Source: Roseomonas sp. GC11
GTDB lineage: Bacteria; Pseudomonadota; Alphaproteobacteria; Acetobacterales; Acetobacteraceae
Direction of reading: 5' to 3'
Length of the DNA: 64,000 nucleotides
Assembly: GCF_024437745.1 (NCBI RefSeq)
Contig: NZ_JANFNY010000009.1
Coordinates: 17,138 to 81,137, forward strand
Under the pieces are notes generated by a model that saw nothing but the letters and a program-made list of their open reading frames with translations, had not been told where the DNA came from and ran no database searches. Made by a program: the position numbers and the translations under genes. Shown here in pieces: positions 42,517 to 54,338 of the stretch (its first letter is position 1; every line of letters starts with the position of its first letter).

Positions 42517-45500
42517 GTGTTCCCCGCAGGCGCGGGGATGAACCGACGCATTCGCGGCGCAGGTGCGCGAGCTCAACGTGTTCCCCGCAGGCGCGGGGAT
42601 GAACCGCTGGTGTGGAACCACCTCAACCTTCCCGATCCGTGTTCCCCGCAGGCGCGGGGATGAACCGGTGGCGTTGCTGCTGGCAATCGTCACCTGGCGG
42701 TGTTCCCCGCAGGCGCGGGGATGAACCGCCATGCCCCACCAGGCCGCCGCCCACCTGCACGTGTTCCCCGCAGGCGCGGGGATGAACCGCTCGCCTACGA
42801 CTTCGGCTACGGGCGCGACGAGTGTTCCCCGCAGGCGCGGGGATGAACCGGTCGCACGTTTGGAACCCGGCCGGGGTTTCGAGTGTTCCCCGCAGGCGCG
42901 GGGATGAACCGGTATTGCGATCCCCGGCGGCCACGCTGCCGAAGTGTTCCCCGCAGGCGCGGGGATGAACCGCGGTCGAAATCATGGCCGGGCGCCAGGA
43001 GCCCGTGTTCCCCGCAGGCGCGGGGATGAACCGGCGATGCGGCGCTGATCCTCGACAATCTGCGGGTGTTCCCCGCAGGCGCGGGGATGAACCGACCCGC
43101 CAGAGCCGCGAAGTGCCGCTGGTCACGTGTTCCCCGCAGGCGCGGGGATGAACCGTTGATTCCCGCCGAGGCCCGTGGCGAGGCCGTAGTGTTCCCCGCA
43201 GGCGCGGGGATGAACCGCCGCTCGGTCAGATCCCCGAATGAAAGCCGCGGTGTTCCCCGCAGGCGCGGGGATGAACCGGCAGTGGCGACAACTACGGAGT
43301 CGTTTTCCCGGTGTTCCCCGCAGGCGCGGGGATGAACCGGGTGGCCCGGGCGAGTTGATGCATCCGAGCCTGTGTTCCCCGCAGGCGCGGGGATGAACCG
43401 TCCGCGTGCGGCTGGAGGGCCTGCCGGCGGGCGTGTTCCCCGCAGGCGCGGGGATGAACCGTGGCCGAGGCCATGCTGGCCATGCGGGATGCCGTGTTCC
43501 CCGCAGGCGCGGGGATGAACCGGGCACCGTCACATCCATAACCGCGCCCCTGCCGTGTTCCCCGCAGGCGCGGGGATGAACCGCGAATTGCCCCGCGCGC
43601 TCGCCTTCCCGATATGTGTTCCCCGCAGGCGCGGGGATGAACCGGAACAGCTTCGCGGCGTATTGCGCGGCCTCGCGTGTTCCCCGCAGGCGCGGGGATG
43701 AACCGGCGCCCTTGTCCGCTGGGGGTGTCGCCTAGTGTTCCCCGCAGGCGCGGGGATGAACCGACTGGGTAACCCGCGACGTGCTCCCCGCGATCGTGTT
43801 CCCCGCAGGCGCGGGGATGAACCGCGCGATCCCGCTGCCACTGCGGCTCCCACCATGTGTTCCCCGCAGGCGCGGGGATGAACCGATGGTCGCAGCGATG
43901 CGCTTCGCCGCGCGCGGGTGTTCCCCGCAGGCGCGGGGATGAACCTGGGCGACTAGGACAGGCACGGGGGCGGTTCTCCGTGTTCCCCGCAGGCGCGGGG
44001 ATGAACCGCGAACCGCAGACTTGTAGCCCTGCGACGCATCGTGTTCCCCGCAGGCGCGGGGATGAACCGCCCTCCACCGTCACGCTCTGCGCGTCGCGGA
44101 GGTGTTCCCCGCAGGCGCGGGGATGAACCGCTGGCGATCACGTCGAGGTCAGCATTCCGCCGGTGTTCCCCGCAGGCGCGGGGATGAACCGGCATTTCGT
44201 TTTGCGGCGGGAGTTGTTGCGGCGTGTTCCCCGCAGGCGCGGGGATGAACCGAACAGCCAGAGGAACGCTCGCCCGATCATGCCGTGTTCCCCGCAGGCG
44301 CGGGGATGAACCGGTGACCGGCGGCGCGTGGCTGCGCGTCACCGCGTGTTCCCCGCAGGCGCGGGGATGAACCGCCATCAGGCGCTTGCTCGATTTGGCT
44401 TTAAAAGTGTTCCCCGCAGGCGCGGGGATGAACCGCCGACAATCGACCTGGAGCCGTGGCAGATTTTGTGTTCCCCGCAGGCGCGGGGATGAACCGTGAC
44501 AGACGCCCGCAGTTTGCCCGTGTTGATGGTGTTCCCCGCAGGCGCGGGGATGAACCGTTAGGGTTGCCCGAGGCAACCCCAGTCCGAATGTGTTCCCCGC
44601 AGGCGCGGGGATGAACCGGAGTGAGCCCAGCCGGGGCTTGAGGCGCTGGGGTGTTCCCCGCAGGCGCGGGGATGAACCGCTTCGTTTTGCTTCATGCGCA
44701 GGATAGCGACAGTGTTCCCCGCAGGCGCGGGGATGAACCGAGGCCGAGCTGCTGGGCGTCGCGGCCGACCAGGTGTTCCCCGCAGGCGCGGGGATGAACC
44801 GCAAGGGGAAACTTCTCTGATGTCGCACGGCAGGTGTTCCCCGCAGGCGCGGGGATGAACCGAGGAGATCGCCCCCGGCACGGTCAGCTATCTCGTGTTC
44901 CCCGCAGGCGCGGGGATGAACCGCCGGCCTGAAATCTCGGCGGCGGTTGAGGGCAGTGTTCCCCGCAGGCGCGGGGATGAACCGGCGTTTCATTCCGTGA
45001 TTTCACCGCTTGCTGCGTGTTCCCCGCAGGCGCGGGGATGAACCGATATGGCCCCGCGTGACGAGGGGCAAGACATGGTGTTCCCCGCAGGCGCGGGGAT
45101 GAACCGCCCGGCCACGGATCGGCGCACGGTGGGGGAAAGTGTTCCCCGCAGGCGCGGGGATGAACCGCAGCGTCTTTGCCTGTGCCGCCGAGGCAGACGG
45201 TGTTCCCCGCAGGCGCGGGGATGAACCGTGCCCATCTCCCGCCTCGACGAACGCGCCGCCGTGTTCCCCGCAGGCGCGGGGATGAACCGCTGGCGTGGGG
45301 CTGAGCTTTGCGCTTCTTCATGTGTTCCCCGCAGGCGCGGGGATGAACCGACGGCCCGGTGTGGAAGGTGCTGGTCGCGCTGGTGTTCCCCGCAGGCGCG
45401 GGGATGAACCGTGACACGTCCGAAACCGCCGCCCGCCTCGCCTGTGTTCCCCGCAGGCGCGGGGATGAACCGACCGCCGCGCGCTACGCCGAAATGATCA

Positions 45501-48500
45501 AGGCGTGTTCCCCGCAGGCGCGGGGATGAACCGATTGAGCAGGTATCCCCCAGCCACTTCATGCGGTGTTCCCCGCAGGCGCGGGGATGAACCGCGGAGC
45601 TCCTGCGCGAGAGCGGCCAGGGGCTCGTGTTCCCCGCAGGCGCGGGGATGAACCGTCCCCGGCGAGGCGCTTGGCGCTCATCACGGCGTGTTCCCCGCAG
45701 GCGCGGGGATGAACCGCGGAGTAACAGTCCGTTGGAAAGCGAGCAAAAGTGTTCCCCGCAGGCGCGGGGATGAACCGTCGTTCCCGCAGCGGCAGCGATG
45801 GAGAGCAGGGTGTTCCCCGCAGGCGCGGGGATGAACCGCCGACCAGCAACCGCGCCAGCGCGAGCGGCGCGTGTTCCCCGCAGGCGCGGGGATGAACCGC
45901 TCTTGCGCATCGGTGGTGGCGGTGCAGGAAAGTGTTCCCCGCAGGCGCGGGGATGAACCGGGGGACAGGAGGCGGTCGAAAGCGGGGTTGGCGTGTTCCC
46001 CGCAGGCGCGGGGATGAACCGCCCACCGCAGCATTGACATAGCTGCCGATGCGGTGTTCCCCGCAGGCGCGGGGATGAACCGGGCGTGACGTGGATCAGC
46101 GGAACCAACACCAGGTGTTCCCCGCAGGCGCGGGGATGAACCGGCGATACGTCTTGCCAGCCTTCAGCGTGAAAAGTGTTCCCCGCAGGCGCGGGGATGA
46201 ACCGAGCTTTGCCGGCCTGTTCGGCCGCCCGGCCCCGTGTTCCCCGCAGGCGCGGGGATGAACCGGCTGCGACGCTCGGCGGCGCGACCACGCAGGAGTG
46301 TTCCCCGCAGGCGCGGGGATGAACCGGACCCCAACCGCGTCCGCGTCCCGCTCACGGTGTGTTCCCCGCAGGCGCGGGGATGAACCGGCCAACGCGAGCG
46401 GATGGCGAGGGGCCGATATGTGTTCCCCGCAGGCGCGGGGATGAACCGTTGGCCGAGTGGTGGCAGGTCATCCGCAGGAAGTGTTCCCCGCAGGCGCGGG
46501 GATGAACCGCCGCGGAGAAGGCGGCGCTGCAGCAGACCGGCGTGTTCCCCGCAGGCGCGGGGATGAACCGCTCCCGCCGAGCAATCCGCGCGGCGGCTGG
46601 GCGTGTTCCCCGCAGGCGCGGGGATGAACCGGATTGCTCGCGCGGGAGGCTCGCGATGAAATCGTGTTCCCCGCAGGCGCGGGGATGAACCGCCGATCCG
46701 GTGGCGCAGGCTGTGGAGCTGGTGGTGTTCCCCGCAGGCGCGGGGATGAACCGCGGATGCGCTGGAAGATGCGCGCAAGGCCGCGGTGTTCCCCGCAGGC
46801 GCGGGGATGAACCGCGGGTCGGCACCAGGAACACCTGCTGGTTGCCGTGTTCCCCGCAGGCGCGGGGATGAACCGGCGGACATGCGATTCCGCCAGCTGC
46901 CGCTCTCGTGTTCCCCGCAGGCGCGGGGATGAACCGGGCGCGGCCCGGAGGCGGCGAGGGCCTGCCACGTGTTCCCCGCAGGCGCGGGGATGAACCGGCT
47001 ATTGCCCTGCACCTGCATGGCACGCTGAGGTGTTCCCCGCAGGCGCGGGGATGAACCGTCGAGGGCGAGGGCGATCCGATCGGATTGGCCGTGTTCCCCG
47101 CAGGCGCGGGGATGAACCGACTGACGCATGACCCCCGATCAACTCGCCGCCGTGTTCCCCGCAGGCGCGGGGATGAACCGACCGCGTCCCTTCCAGTCAT
47201 CCACGCGGATGCGTGTTCCCCGCAGGCGCGGGGATGAACCGTCGGCCACCACCGAGGCCATGAGCGTGGCAGGGTGTTCCCCGCAGGCGCGGGGATGAAC
47301 CGTCCCACGGGGTCTCCGTGACAATGACGTTGAAGTGTTCCCCGCAGGCGCGGGGATGAACCGCGGGCCGCCGGCGATGTCGCGATGCTGTGGGGGTGTT
47401 CCCCGCAGGCGCGGGGATGAACCGCCGTTGCGGTTCTCAACTCCCTTCCTCCCAGCGTGTTCCCCGCAGGCGCGGGGATGAACCGTGATCAGCTTTCTTG
47501 AAGATCCATCCAGGACTGTGTTCCCCGCAGGCGCGGGGATGAACCGCGAGTGCTCGCCCTGCGGGCTGAGATCGCTGCGTGTTCCCCGCAGGCGCGGGGA
47601 TGAACCGCCCGGCAGCGCGTTGTGAAGGCGGGCGTTGAGGTGTTCCCCGCAGGCGCGGGGATGAACCGACGCCGATCAGCACGGCCCCCGTCCCCAGCCC
47701 GTGTTCCCCGCAGGCGCGGGGATGAACCGCGCTTCACGCCGATTTCCGTGGCGCCGATCATGTGTTCCCCGCAGGCGCGGGGATGAACCGGAGGCAGCCG
47801 GCGGGTTTGAGTAGCCGGCTTCGTGTTCCCCGCAGGCGCGGGGATGAACCGCCGAGAACGAGCCGCCGCCGCTGCCGGAGATGGTGTTCCCCGCAGGCGC
47901 GGGGATGAACCGGTCCGCTTCGCCGATGGGCGGGAGGTGACCTAGTGTTCCCCGCAGGCGCGGGGATGAACCGCCGGCCAATCTCCGGCCGCTGCCGATT
48001 GCTACGTGTTCCCCGCAGGCGCGGGGATGAACCGAGAACAGGACAGCGTTCCTTGTCAATCAGAAAGTGTTCCCCGCAGGCGCGGGGATGAACCGCGGTT
48101 CGGGGGCCGCTACGCCCGCAGCCGCGCGTGTTCCCCGCAGGCGCGGGGATGAACCGCGCGTGCAGGATCTGGCCGCGCATGTGCAGGAGTGTTCCCCGCA
48201 GGCGCGGGGATGAACCGATTAGACCGCGTCTGGCCGCCGCTGGAAAACAGTGTTCCCCGCAGGCGCGGGGATGAACCGCCACGACCGTGCCCAGCGCAGC
48301 GCCTGGCGCTGTGTTCCCCGCAGGCGCGGGGATGAACCGTATGTCCACCGCTTCCGCGACCGCCATGGGCGGTGTTCCCCGCAGGCGCGGGGATGAACCG
48401 GCCGTGCAGACCGAGATGGCGGTGCGGGAAACGTGTTCCCCGCAGGCGCGGGGATGAACCGCGGTCGAAGTTGTGCGGGCTGCCGTGCCACACGTGTTCC

Positions 48501-48522
48501 CCGCAGGCGCGGGGATGAACAG
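42517..48522 (+). CRISPR. Type I-E CRISPR array, 99 repeats and 98 spacers
   Basis: The 29-bp repeat begins GTGTT, has the hairpin TCCCCGC-AGGC-GCGGGGA and ends in the handle ATGAACCG. I counted starts at every 61 bp from 42517 to 48494. Repeats are identical except repeat 24 (43918-43946), which ends in T instead of G, and the last (48494-48522), which ends AACAG instead of AACCG, as expected for the trailer end. Spacers are 32 nt except spacer 11 (33 nt, 43156-43188), spacer 20 (29 nt, 43706-43734) and spacer 24 (33 nt, 43947-43979). The leader is on the cas2 side. No spacer was searched against phages or this genome. Confidence 0.98.
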
Positions 48523-48616
48523 GCTGGCGCAGTGGCCACTTGGTAGGCATGGAGAGGAAGGCAGACTACTCAGATAGGCAGGGAGCTTGCACTGAGGCAA
48601 CGGATTTCCTTGCATA

Positions 48617-48637
48617 ATATGCGCGAATTGCGCATAT
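48617..48637. promoter_or_regulatory. Palindromic operator ATATGCGC-N5-GCGCATAT
   Basis: A perfect 8-bp inverted repeat with a 5-nt spacer. TTGCAT at 48610-48615 could serve as -35 and TATCAA at 48635-48640 as -10, so the operator covers the promoter spacer. The XRE-type regulator encoded two genes downstream is the likely ligand. Confidence 0.6.
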
Positions 48638-48657
48638 CAATAGCCCGCTGAGGCATC

Positions 48658-48987
48658 ATGCCCGGCAGATCGAGGATCGACCCGATGAGCGCCACTACCC
48701 CAAACGCCGCTGAAATCGCCGCTCAGTATGGCGCCCGCCTGGACTTGGCCGCGCAGTTGGCACAGATCGAGCGAATGCAGGCAGAAACGCGGAAATTCGC
48801 GGCCGAGCAGAACAAGCTGGCTGAGGAAGCAAGCAAGCTCGGTGCCGAGGCACTAAAGCTGGCAGCCGAGCAAATGAAACTGCAGCGAGATCGCAGCCTC
48901 TCGCCTTGGCTGGCCATGGGCGCAGCCGCTGGCGGCGTAGTGACAGTGGCCACCTTGTTGCTGCGCGCGCTGGGCGTCCTCCAATGA
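48658..48987 (+). CDS. Small coiled-coil membrane protein
   Basis: 109 residues from 48658 (100 if the ATG at 48685 is used; both have a GAGG nearby). Residues 15-75 are a heptad-rich helix (AEQNKLAEEASKLGAEALKL), then one transmembrane segment near the C-terminus (LAMGAAAGGVVTVATLLLRA). Probably a membrane-anchored coiled coil; function unknown. The stop overlaps the XRE gene as ATGA. The pair with a palindromic operator looks like a small regulated module, possibly phage-derived. Confidence 0.6.
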   Translation: MPGRSRIDPMSATTPNAAEIAAQYGARLDLAAQLAQIERMQAETRKFAAEQNKLAEEASKLGAEALKLAAEQMKLQRDRSLSPWLAMGAAAGGVVTVATLLLRALGVLQ

Positions 48988-49728
48988 CCCCCACCCGGCT
49001 ACGTGAGAGCCTGGAGGCGTTGGGCTGGTCGCAGCGCGGCTTGGCACGACTACTTGGGCGTCACGAGGGGACGGTGAGGCAGTGGGCGCGCGGCACTGTT
49101 CAAATCCCCCACGACGTTGCCGTCTGGCTCGAGAGCAGAGCTCGACACGCAGAGAGCACGCCCCCACCCTGCAATGCCTCTGTGAGCTATCGAGAACAGA
49201 TCTGCGCGTCCGAAGAATCAGCATAGCGCGGGCGTGGAGACATACCCGCTTTGCTGTGGAACGCTGCAGTGAAAGCCGGCTCGCAACTCGCGCGGCATGA
49301 GCAGCATCTGCCAGCCTAACGGCGGCGCCCCTTCCCCCGCTTCGCACCGGTTTAGGCTTCCGCGCCGGCGGCGCCAGGCGCAGCGGCTTGGTGGCAGGCA
49401 TACCGGCCGCTCCGGCATAACGCTGCAACGTCGCCCCTGCAGCCAGATGCGGATAGGCCTGCGCGCCCGCTGGCCTGGTCCGGGCGAAGGCGGCCACCTC
49501 CGTCTGATCATGACCGCGGATGGCCTGGACCATGAAGGCCTCCGCCTGCGCGGGCCGCACCCGCTGCTGGCGTAGCAGGTGCTGATGCCACTCCCGGACA
49601 CGGAGCGGGCACCAATCCACCAGGGCTTCCTGCAGCGCCCGACGCACCACGAAGGGCAGTTCCTCATAGGCGCGGTAGGGATCGCCCTTCAGCGGGCTGT
49701 AGGGCTTGGCGGCCATGCTGTTGTCCAT
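48853..49728 (-). CDS. DUF6525-like protein with over-long C-terminus
   Basis: The first about 75 residues (DPYRAYEELPFVVRRALQEA then LVDWCPLRVREWHQHLLRQQ) match the short DUF6525-type pattern. After about residue 140 the frame becomes Arg/Ala/Ser-rich without conserved look and runs antisense to the XRE and membrane-protein genes. The functional gene probably covered only 49300-49728 and lost its stop. Start ATG at 49728; the alternative Met at 49716 is equally possible. Confidence 0.4.
   Translation of the reverse strand: MDNSMAAKPYSPLKGDPYRAYEELPFVVRRALQEALVDWCPLRVREWHQHLLRQQRVRPAQAEAFMVQAIRGHDQTEVAAFARTRPAGAQAYPHLAAGATLQRYAGAAGMPATKPLRLAPPARKPKPVRSGGRGAAVRLADAAHAARVASRLSLQRSTAKRVCLHARAMLILRTRRSVLDSSQRHCRVGACSLRVELCSRARRQRRGGFEQCRAPTASPSPRDAQVVVPSRAATSPTPPGSHVAGWGSLEDAQRAQQQGGHCHYAASGCAHGQPRREAAISLQFHLLGCQL
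48984..49226 (+). CDS. XRE-like helix-turn-helix regulator
   Basis: 80 residues. LRESLEALGWSQRGLARLLG then RHEGTVRQWARGTVQIPHDV is a full helix-turn-helix of the Cro/CI (XRE) type. The C-terminal tail is Pro/Ser-rich. Translationally coupled to the membrane protein. Probably binds the palindrome at 48617-48637 and controls this operon. Confidence 0.75.
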   Translation: MTPTRLRESLEALGWSQRGLARLLGRHEGTVRQWARGTVQIPHDVAVWLESRARHAESTPPPCNASVSYREQICASEESA

Positions 49729-49922
49729 GGCGGCCTTCTAGCCAGGACAAAGCCCGCGCGAAACAAGCGCTTGGCGCCCGGCTCCTCTGCGGCGGCGGTT
49801 TGCAACTCGCCCAACCGTTCGCAATGCCCAGGCATTCGATACACGAACTTCCGCGGCCCCTGCCGCCAATAGAACGCAGCAAAATCAGCGCTTTGAACCT
49901 TGTAGAGTGAATGGGCCAAGTC
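49689..49922 (-). CDS. Possible small gene before the DUF6525-like gene
   Basis: A TTG at 49922 starts LAHSLYKVQSADFAAFYWRQ then GPRKFVYRMPGHCERLGELQ, which has normal-looking composition and no Arg/Pro bias; the frame ends at 49689, overlapping the next gene by 40 bp. The preceding part of the frame is not gene-like. No family recognised; low certainty. Confidence 0.3.
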   Translation of the reverse strand, partial: DLAHSLYKVQSADFAAFYWRQGPRKFVYRMPGHCERLGELQTAAAEEPGAKRLFRAGFVLARRPPWTTAWPPSPTAR

Positions 49923-50070
49923 CCAAGGTTCGGAGAGAAAGGGCCATTTGGAGAGCGATTTTGGGCTCTCCCCTGCCCTGCCGCTCCCAAGGTGCCGCGA
50001 CAAACCCTTCTGAAAACTGGGCTTTTTGGCGCCGTTGGACGGGGCAGAGAGTGGTTTCGCCGGAGGGGAA

Positions 50071-50146
50071 TGGTGTGCCCGCTGGGACTCGAACCCAGGA
50101 CCCCAAGATTAAAAGTCTCGTGCTCTACCGGCTGAGCTACGGGCAC
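50071..50146 (-). tRNA. tRNA-Lys (anticodon UUU)
   Basis: A complete cloverleaf on the minus strand: acceptor GTGCCCG / CGGGCAC, D arm GCTC-AGCCGGTAGA-GCAC, anticodon loop CTTTTAA with TTT, T arm with GGTTCGAGTCC context and an encoded CCA at the 3' end (50073-50071). It marks the return to core chromosome after the accessory region. Confidence 0.97.
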
Positions 50147-50209
50147 AAGGCGCTGGCCGGGAGAAAGCCGCTCAGCCGGGCAAAGTCAAGGCCCAGCGGG
50201 CGGCGAAAC

Positions 50210-50232
50210 GGCCGGGGCTGAAATCCCCGGCC
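50210..50232 (-). terminator. Hairpin after ppi
   Basis: GGCCGGGG-CTGAAAT-CCCCGGCC, an 8-bp perfect stem 13 nt after the cyclophilin stop. Only a short TTT follows in the minus direction, so termination strength is uncertain. Confidence 0.5.
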
Positions 50233-50244
50233 GGCCGTCTGGAA

Positions 50245-50820
50245 TCAGCCCGCCACGTCGGCGGCGATCTGGGCCTTCAGCAGGCGGTCAGGCTCACGCA
50301 CCATGCCGTTGGCGCCAGCGCCGCGCTTGATCTTGTCCACGAACTCCATGCCGGACACCACCTGGCCCCAGATGGTGTACTGCCCGTCCAGGCTCGGCGC
50401 CGGGGCGAACATGATGAAGAACTGGCTGTTGGCACTGTTCGGGTTGGCGGTGCGGGCCATGCCGCAGACGCCGCGCAGGTAGCGCGCCTTGGAAGGCGCG
50501 CTGAACTCGGCCGGAAGATCCGGCAGCGGGCTGCCGCCCGTGCCGGTGCCGGTCGGGTCGCCACCCTGGGCCATGAAGCCCTCGATCACGCGGTGGAACG
50601 GCGTGCCGTCGTAGAAGCCCTGGCGGGTCAGGGTCTTGATCCGCTCGACATGCTGCGGCGCCAGGTCGGGGCGCAGCTTGATGACGACACGCCCGTCCTT
50701 CAGATCGAAGTAGAGCGTGTTCTCGCGGTCATCCTGCGCCGCGGCTTCGTTGGTGGTGGCTTCAGTCATCATGATCCCCGTAGCGGCGATGGAGCTGGCG
50801 AGCAGGGTCCGGCGGAACAT
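50245..50820 (-). CDS. Peptidyl-prolyl cis-trans isomerase, cyclophilin type, exported
   Basis: 191 residues. Residues 1-28 are a signal peptide (MFRRTLLASSIAATGIMM, cleavage near AAAQD), so the enzyme acts in the periplasm. The cyclophilin domain has FHRVIEGFMAQGGDPTGTG (residues with the catalytic Arg and Phe-x-x-x-x-Gln), NSANSQFFIMFAPAPSLDG and TIWGQVVSGMEFVDKI. It starts 8 nt after coaD and ends the gyrA-coaD-ppi operon. Confidence 0.92.
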   Translation of the reverse strand: MFRRTLLASSIAATGIMMTEATTNEAAAQDDRENTLYFDLKDGRVVIKLRPDLAPQHVERIKTLTRQGFYDGTPFHRVIEGFMAQGGDPTGTGTGGSPLPDLPAEFSAPSKARYLRGVCGMARTANPNSANSQFFIMFAPAPSLDGQYTIWGQVVSGMEFVDKIKRGAGANGMVREPDRLLKAQIAADVAG

Positions 50821-50828
50821 CCGTGTGG

Positions 50829-51345
50829 TTACTCCCCAGGGTTCGGCACCCGCACTCTTTCGATGGTGCGGTCGCGCGTCAGACGCGGCACGAAGCTGGT
50901 GATATCACCGCCGAGCCGCGCAATCTCCTTCACGAAACGCGAGGAGATGAAGTGGTTGCCTTCGCTGGCCATCAGGAACAGCAGCTCGATCTCCGGATCG
51001 AGGCGGCGGTTCATCCCGGCCATCTGGAATTCATAGTCGAAATCGGTGACGGCGCGCAGCCCGCGCACGATCACCTGCGCCCCGACCTCGCGCGCGAAGC
51101 CGACCAGCAGCCCCTCGAAGGGGACGACCTCGATGATCGTGCCGGTGCGCTGGGCGATGCTGTCCGTCTCGGCGCGCACCAGTTCGACGCGCTCCTCCAG
51201 CGGGAAGAGCGGGCCCTTGCCGATGTTCATCGCGACGCCGATCACCAGCCGGTCCAGGATGCGGGCGGCACGGTTGATGATGTCGAGATGCCCGTTGGTC
51301 ACGGGGTCGAAAGTGCCGGGATAGACCCCGGCGCGCGCGATCCGG

Positions 51346-51353
<8 letters not shown>
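50829..51353 (-). CDS. coaD: Phosphopantetheine adenylyltransferase
   Basis: 174 residues from the ATG at 51353, which overlaps the gyrA stop by 8 bp. Catalyses the ATP-dependent adenylylation of 4'-phosphopantetheine in CoA synthesis. Motifs: [19 protein letters not shown] with the T/HxGH-type motif TNGH, and a C-terminal part ending [16 protein letters not shown], the conserved family segment with ISSRFVKE. An upstream in-frame extension to 51428 lies in gyrA and is rejected. Confidence 0.95.
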
Positions 51354-54129
<2,776 letters not shown>

Positions 54130-54282
54130 GCGGTCATCCCATGCAACTGTCGGAGGTGGCGCGCGGGGCCGGGGGAAGGCCGCCGCGCACCGGGGCGGGA
54201 GGCCCCTTCCCTCGGAAATTTCGGGATGTCTTATAGCCGGTTGCCGGCCATCCGCCAAACCCCGCGCGCCCGCCCGGATGTG

Positions 54283-54312
54283 AAAAGCGCGGGGGAATCG
54301 CTTCCCCCGCGC
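54283..54312 (-). terminator. Rho-independent terminator of the fru operon
   Basis: On the minus strand, an 11-bp perfect stem GCGCGGGGGAA / TTCCCCCGCGC with a 4-nt loop, then TTTT. It lies 27 bp after the fruA stop and before gyrA. Confidence 0.8.
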
Positions 54313-54338
54313 CCGTTACGCCCGGCTGGGAGGGGCGG

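Noticed and set aside
42496..48615. Many long minus-strand ORFs with the repeating peptide pattern VHPRACGEH, GSSPRLRGT, RFIPAPAGNT
   Set aside because: These are the three-frame translation of the CRISPR repeat with spacers between. Such proteins are a known artefact in databases.
50071..50146. ORFs crossing the tRNA-Lys gene (for example 49664-50146)
   Set aside because: They include the tRNA and have no homologous pattern.
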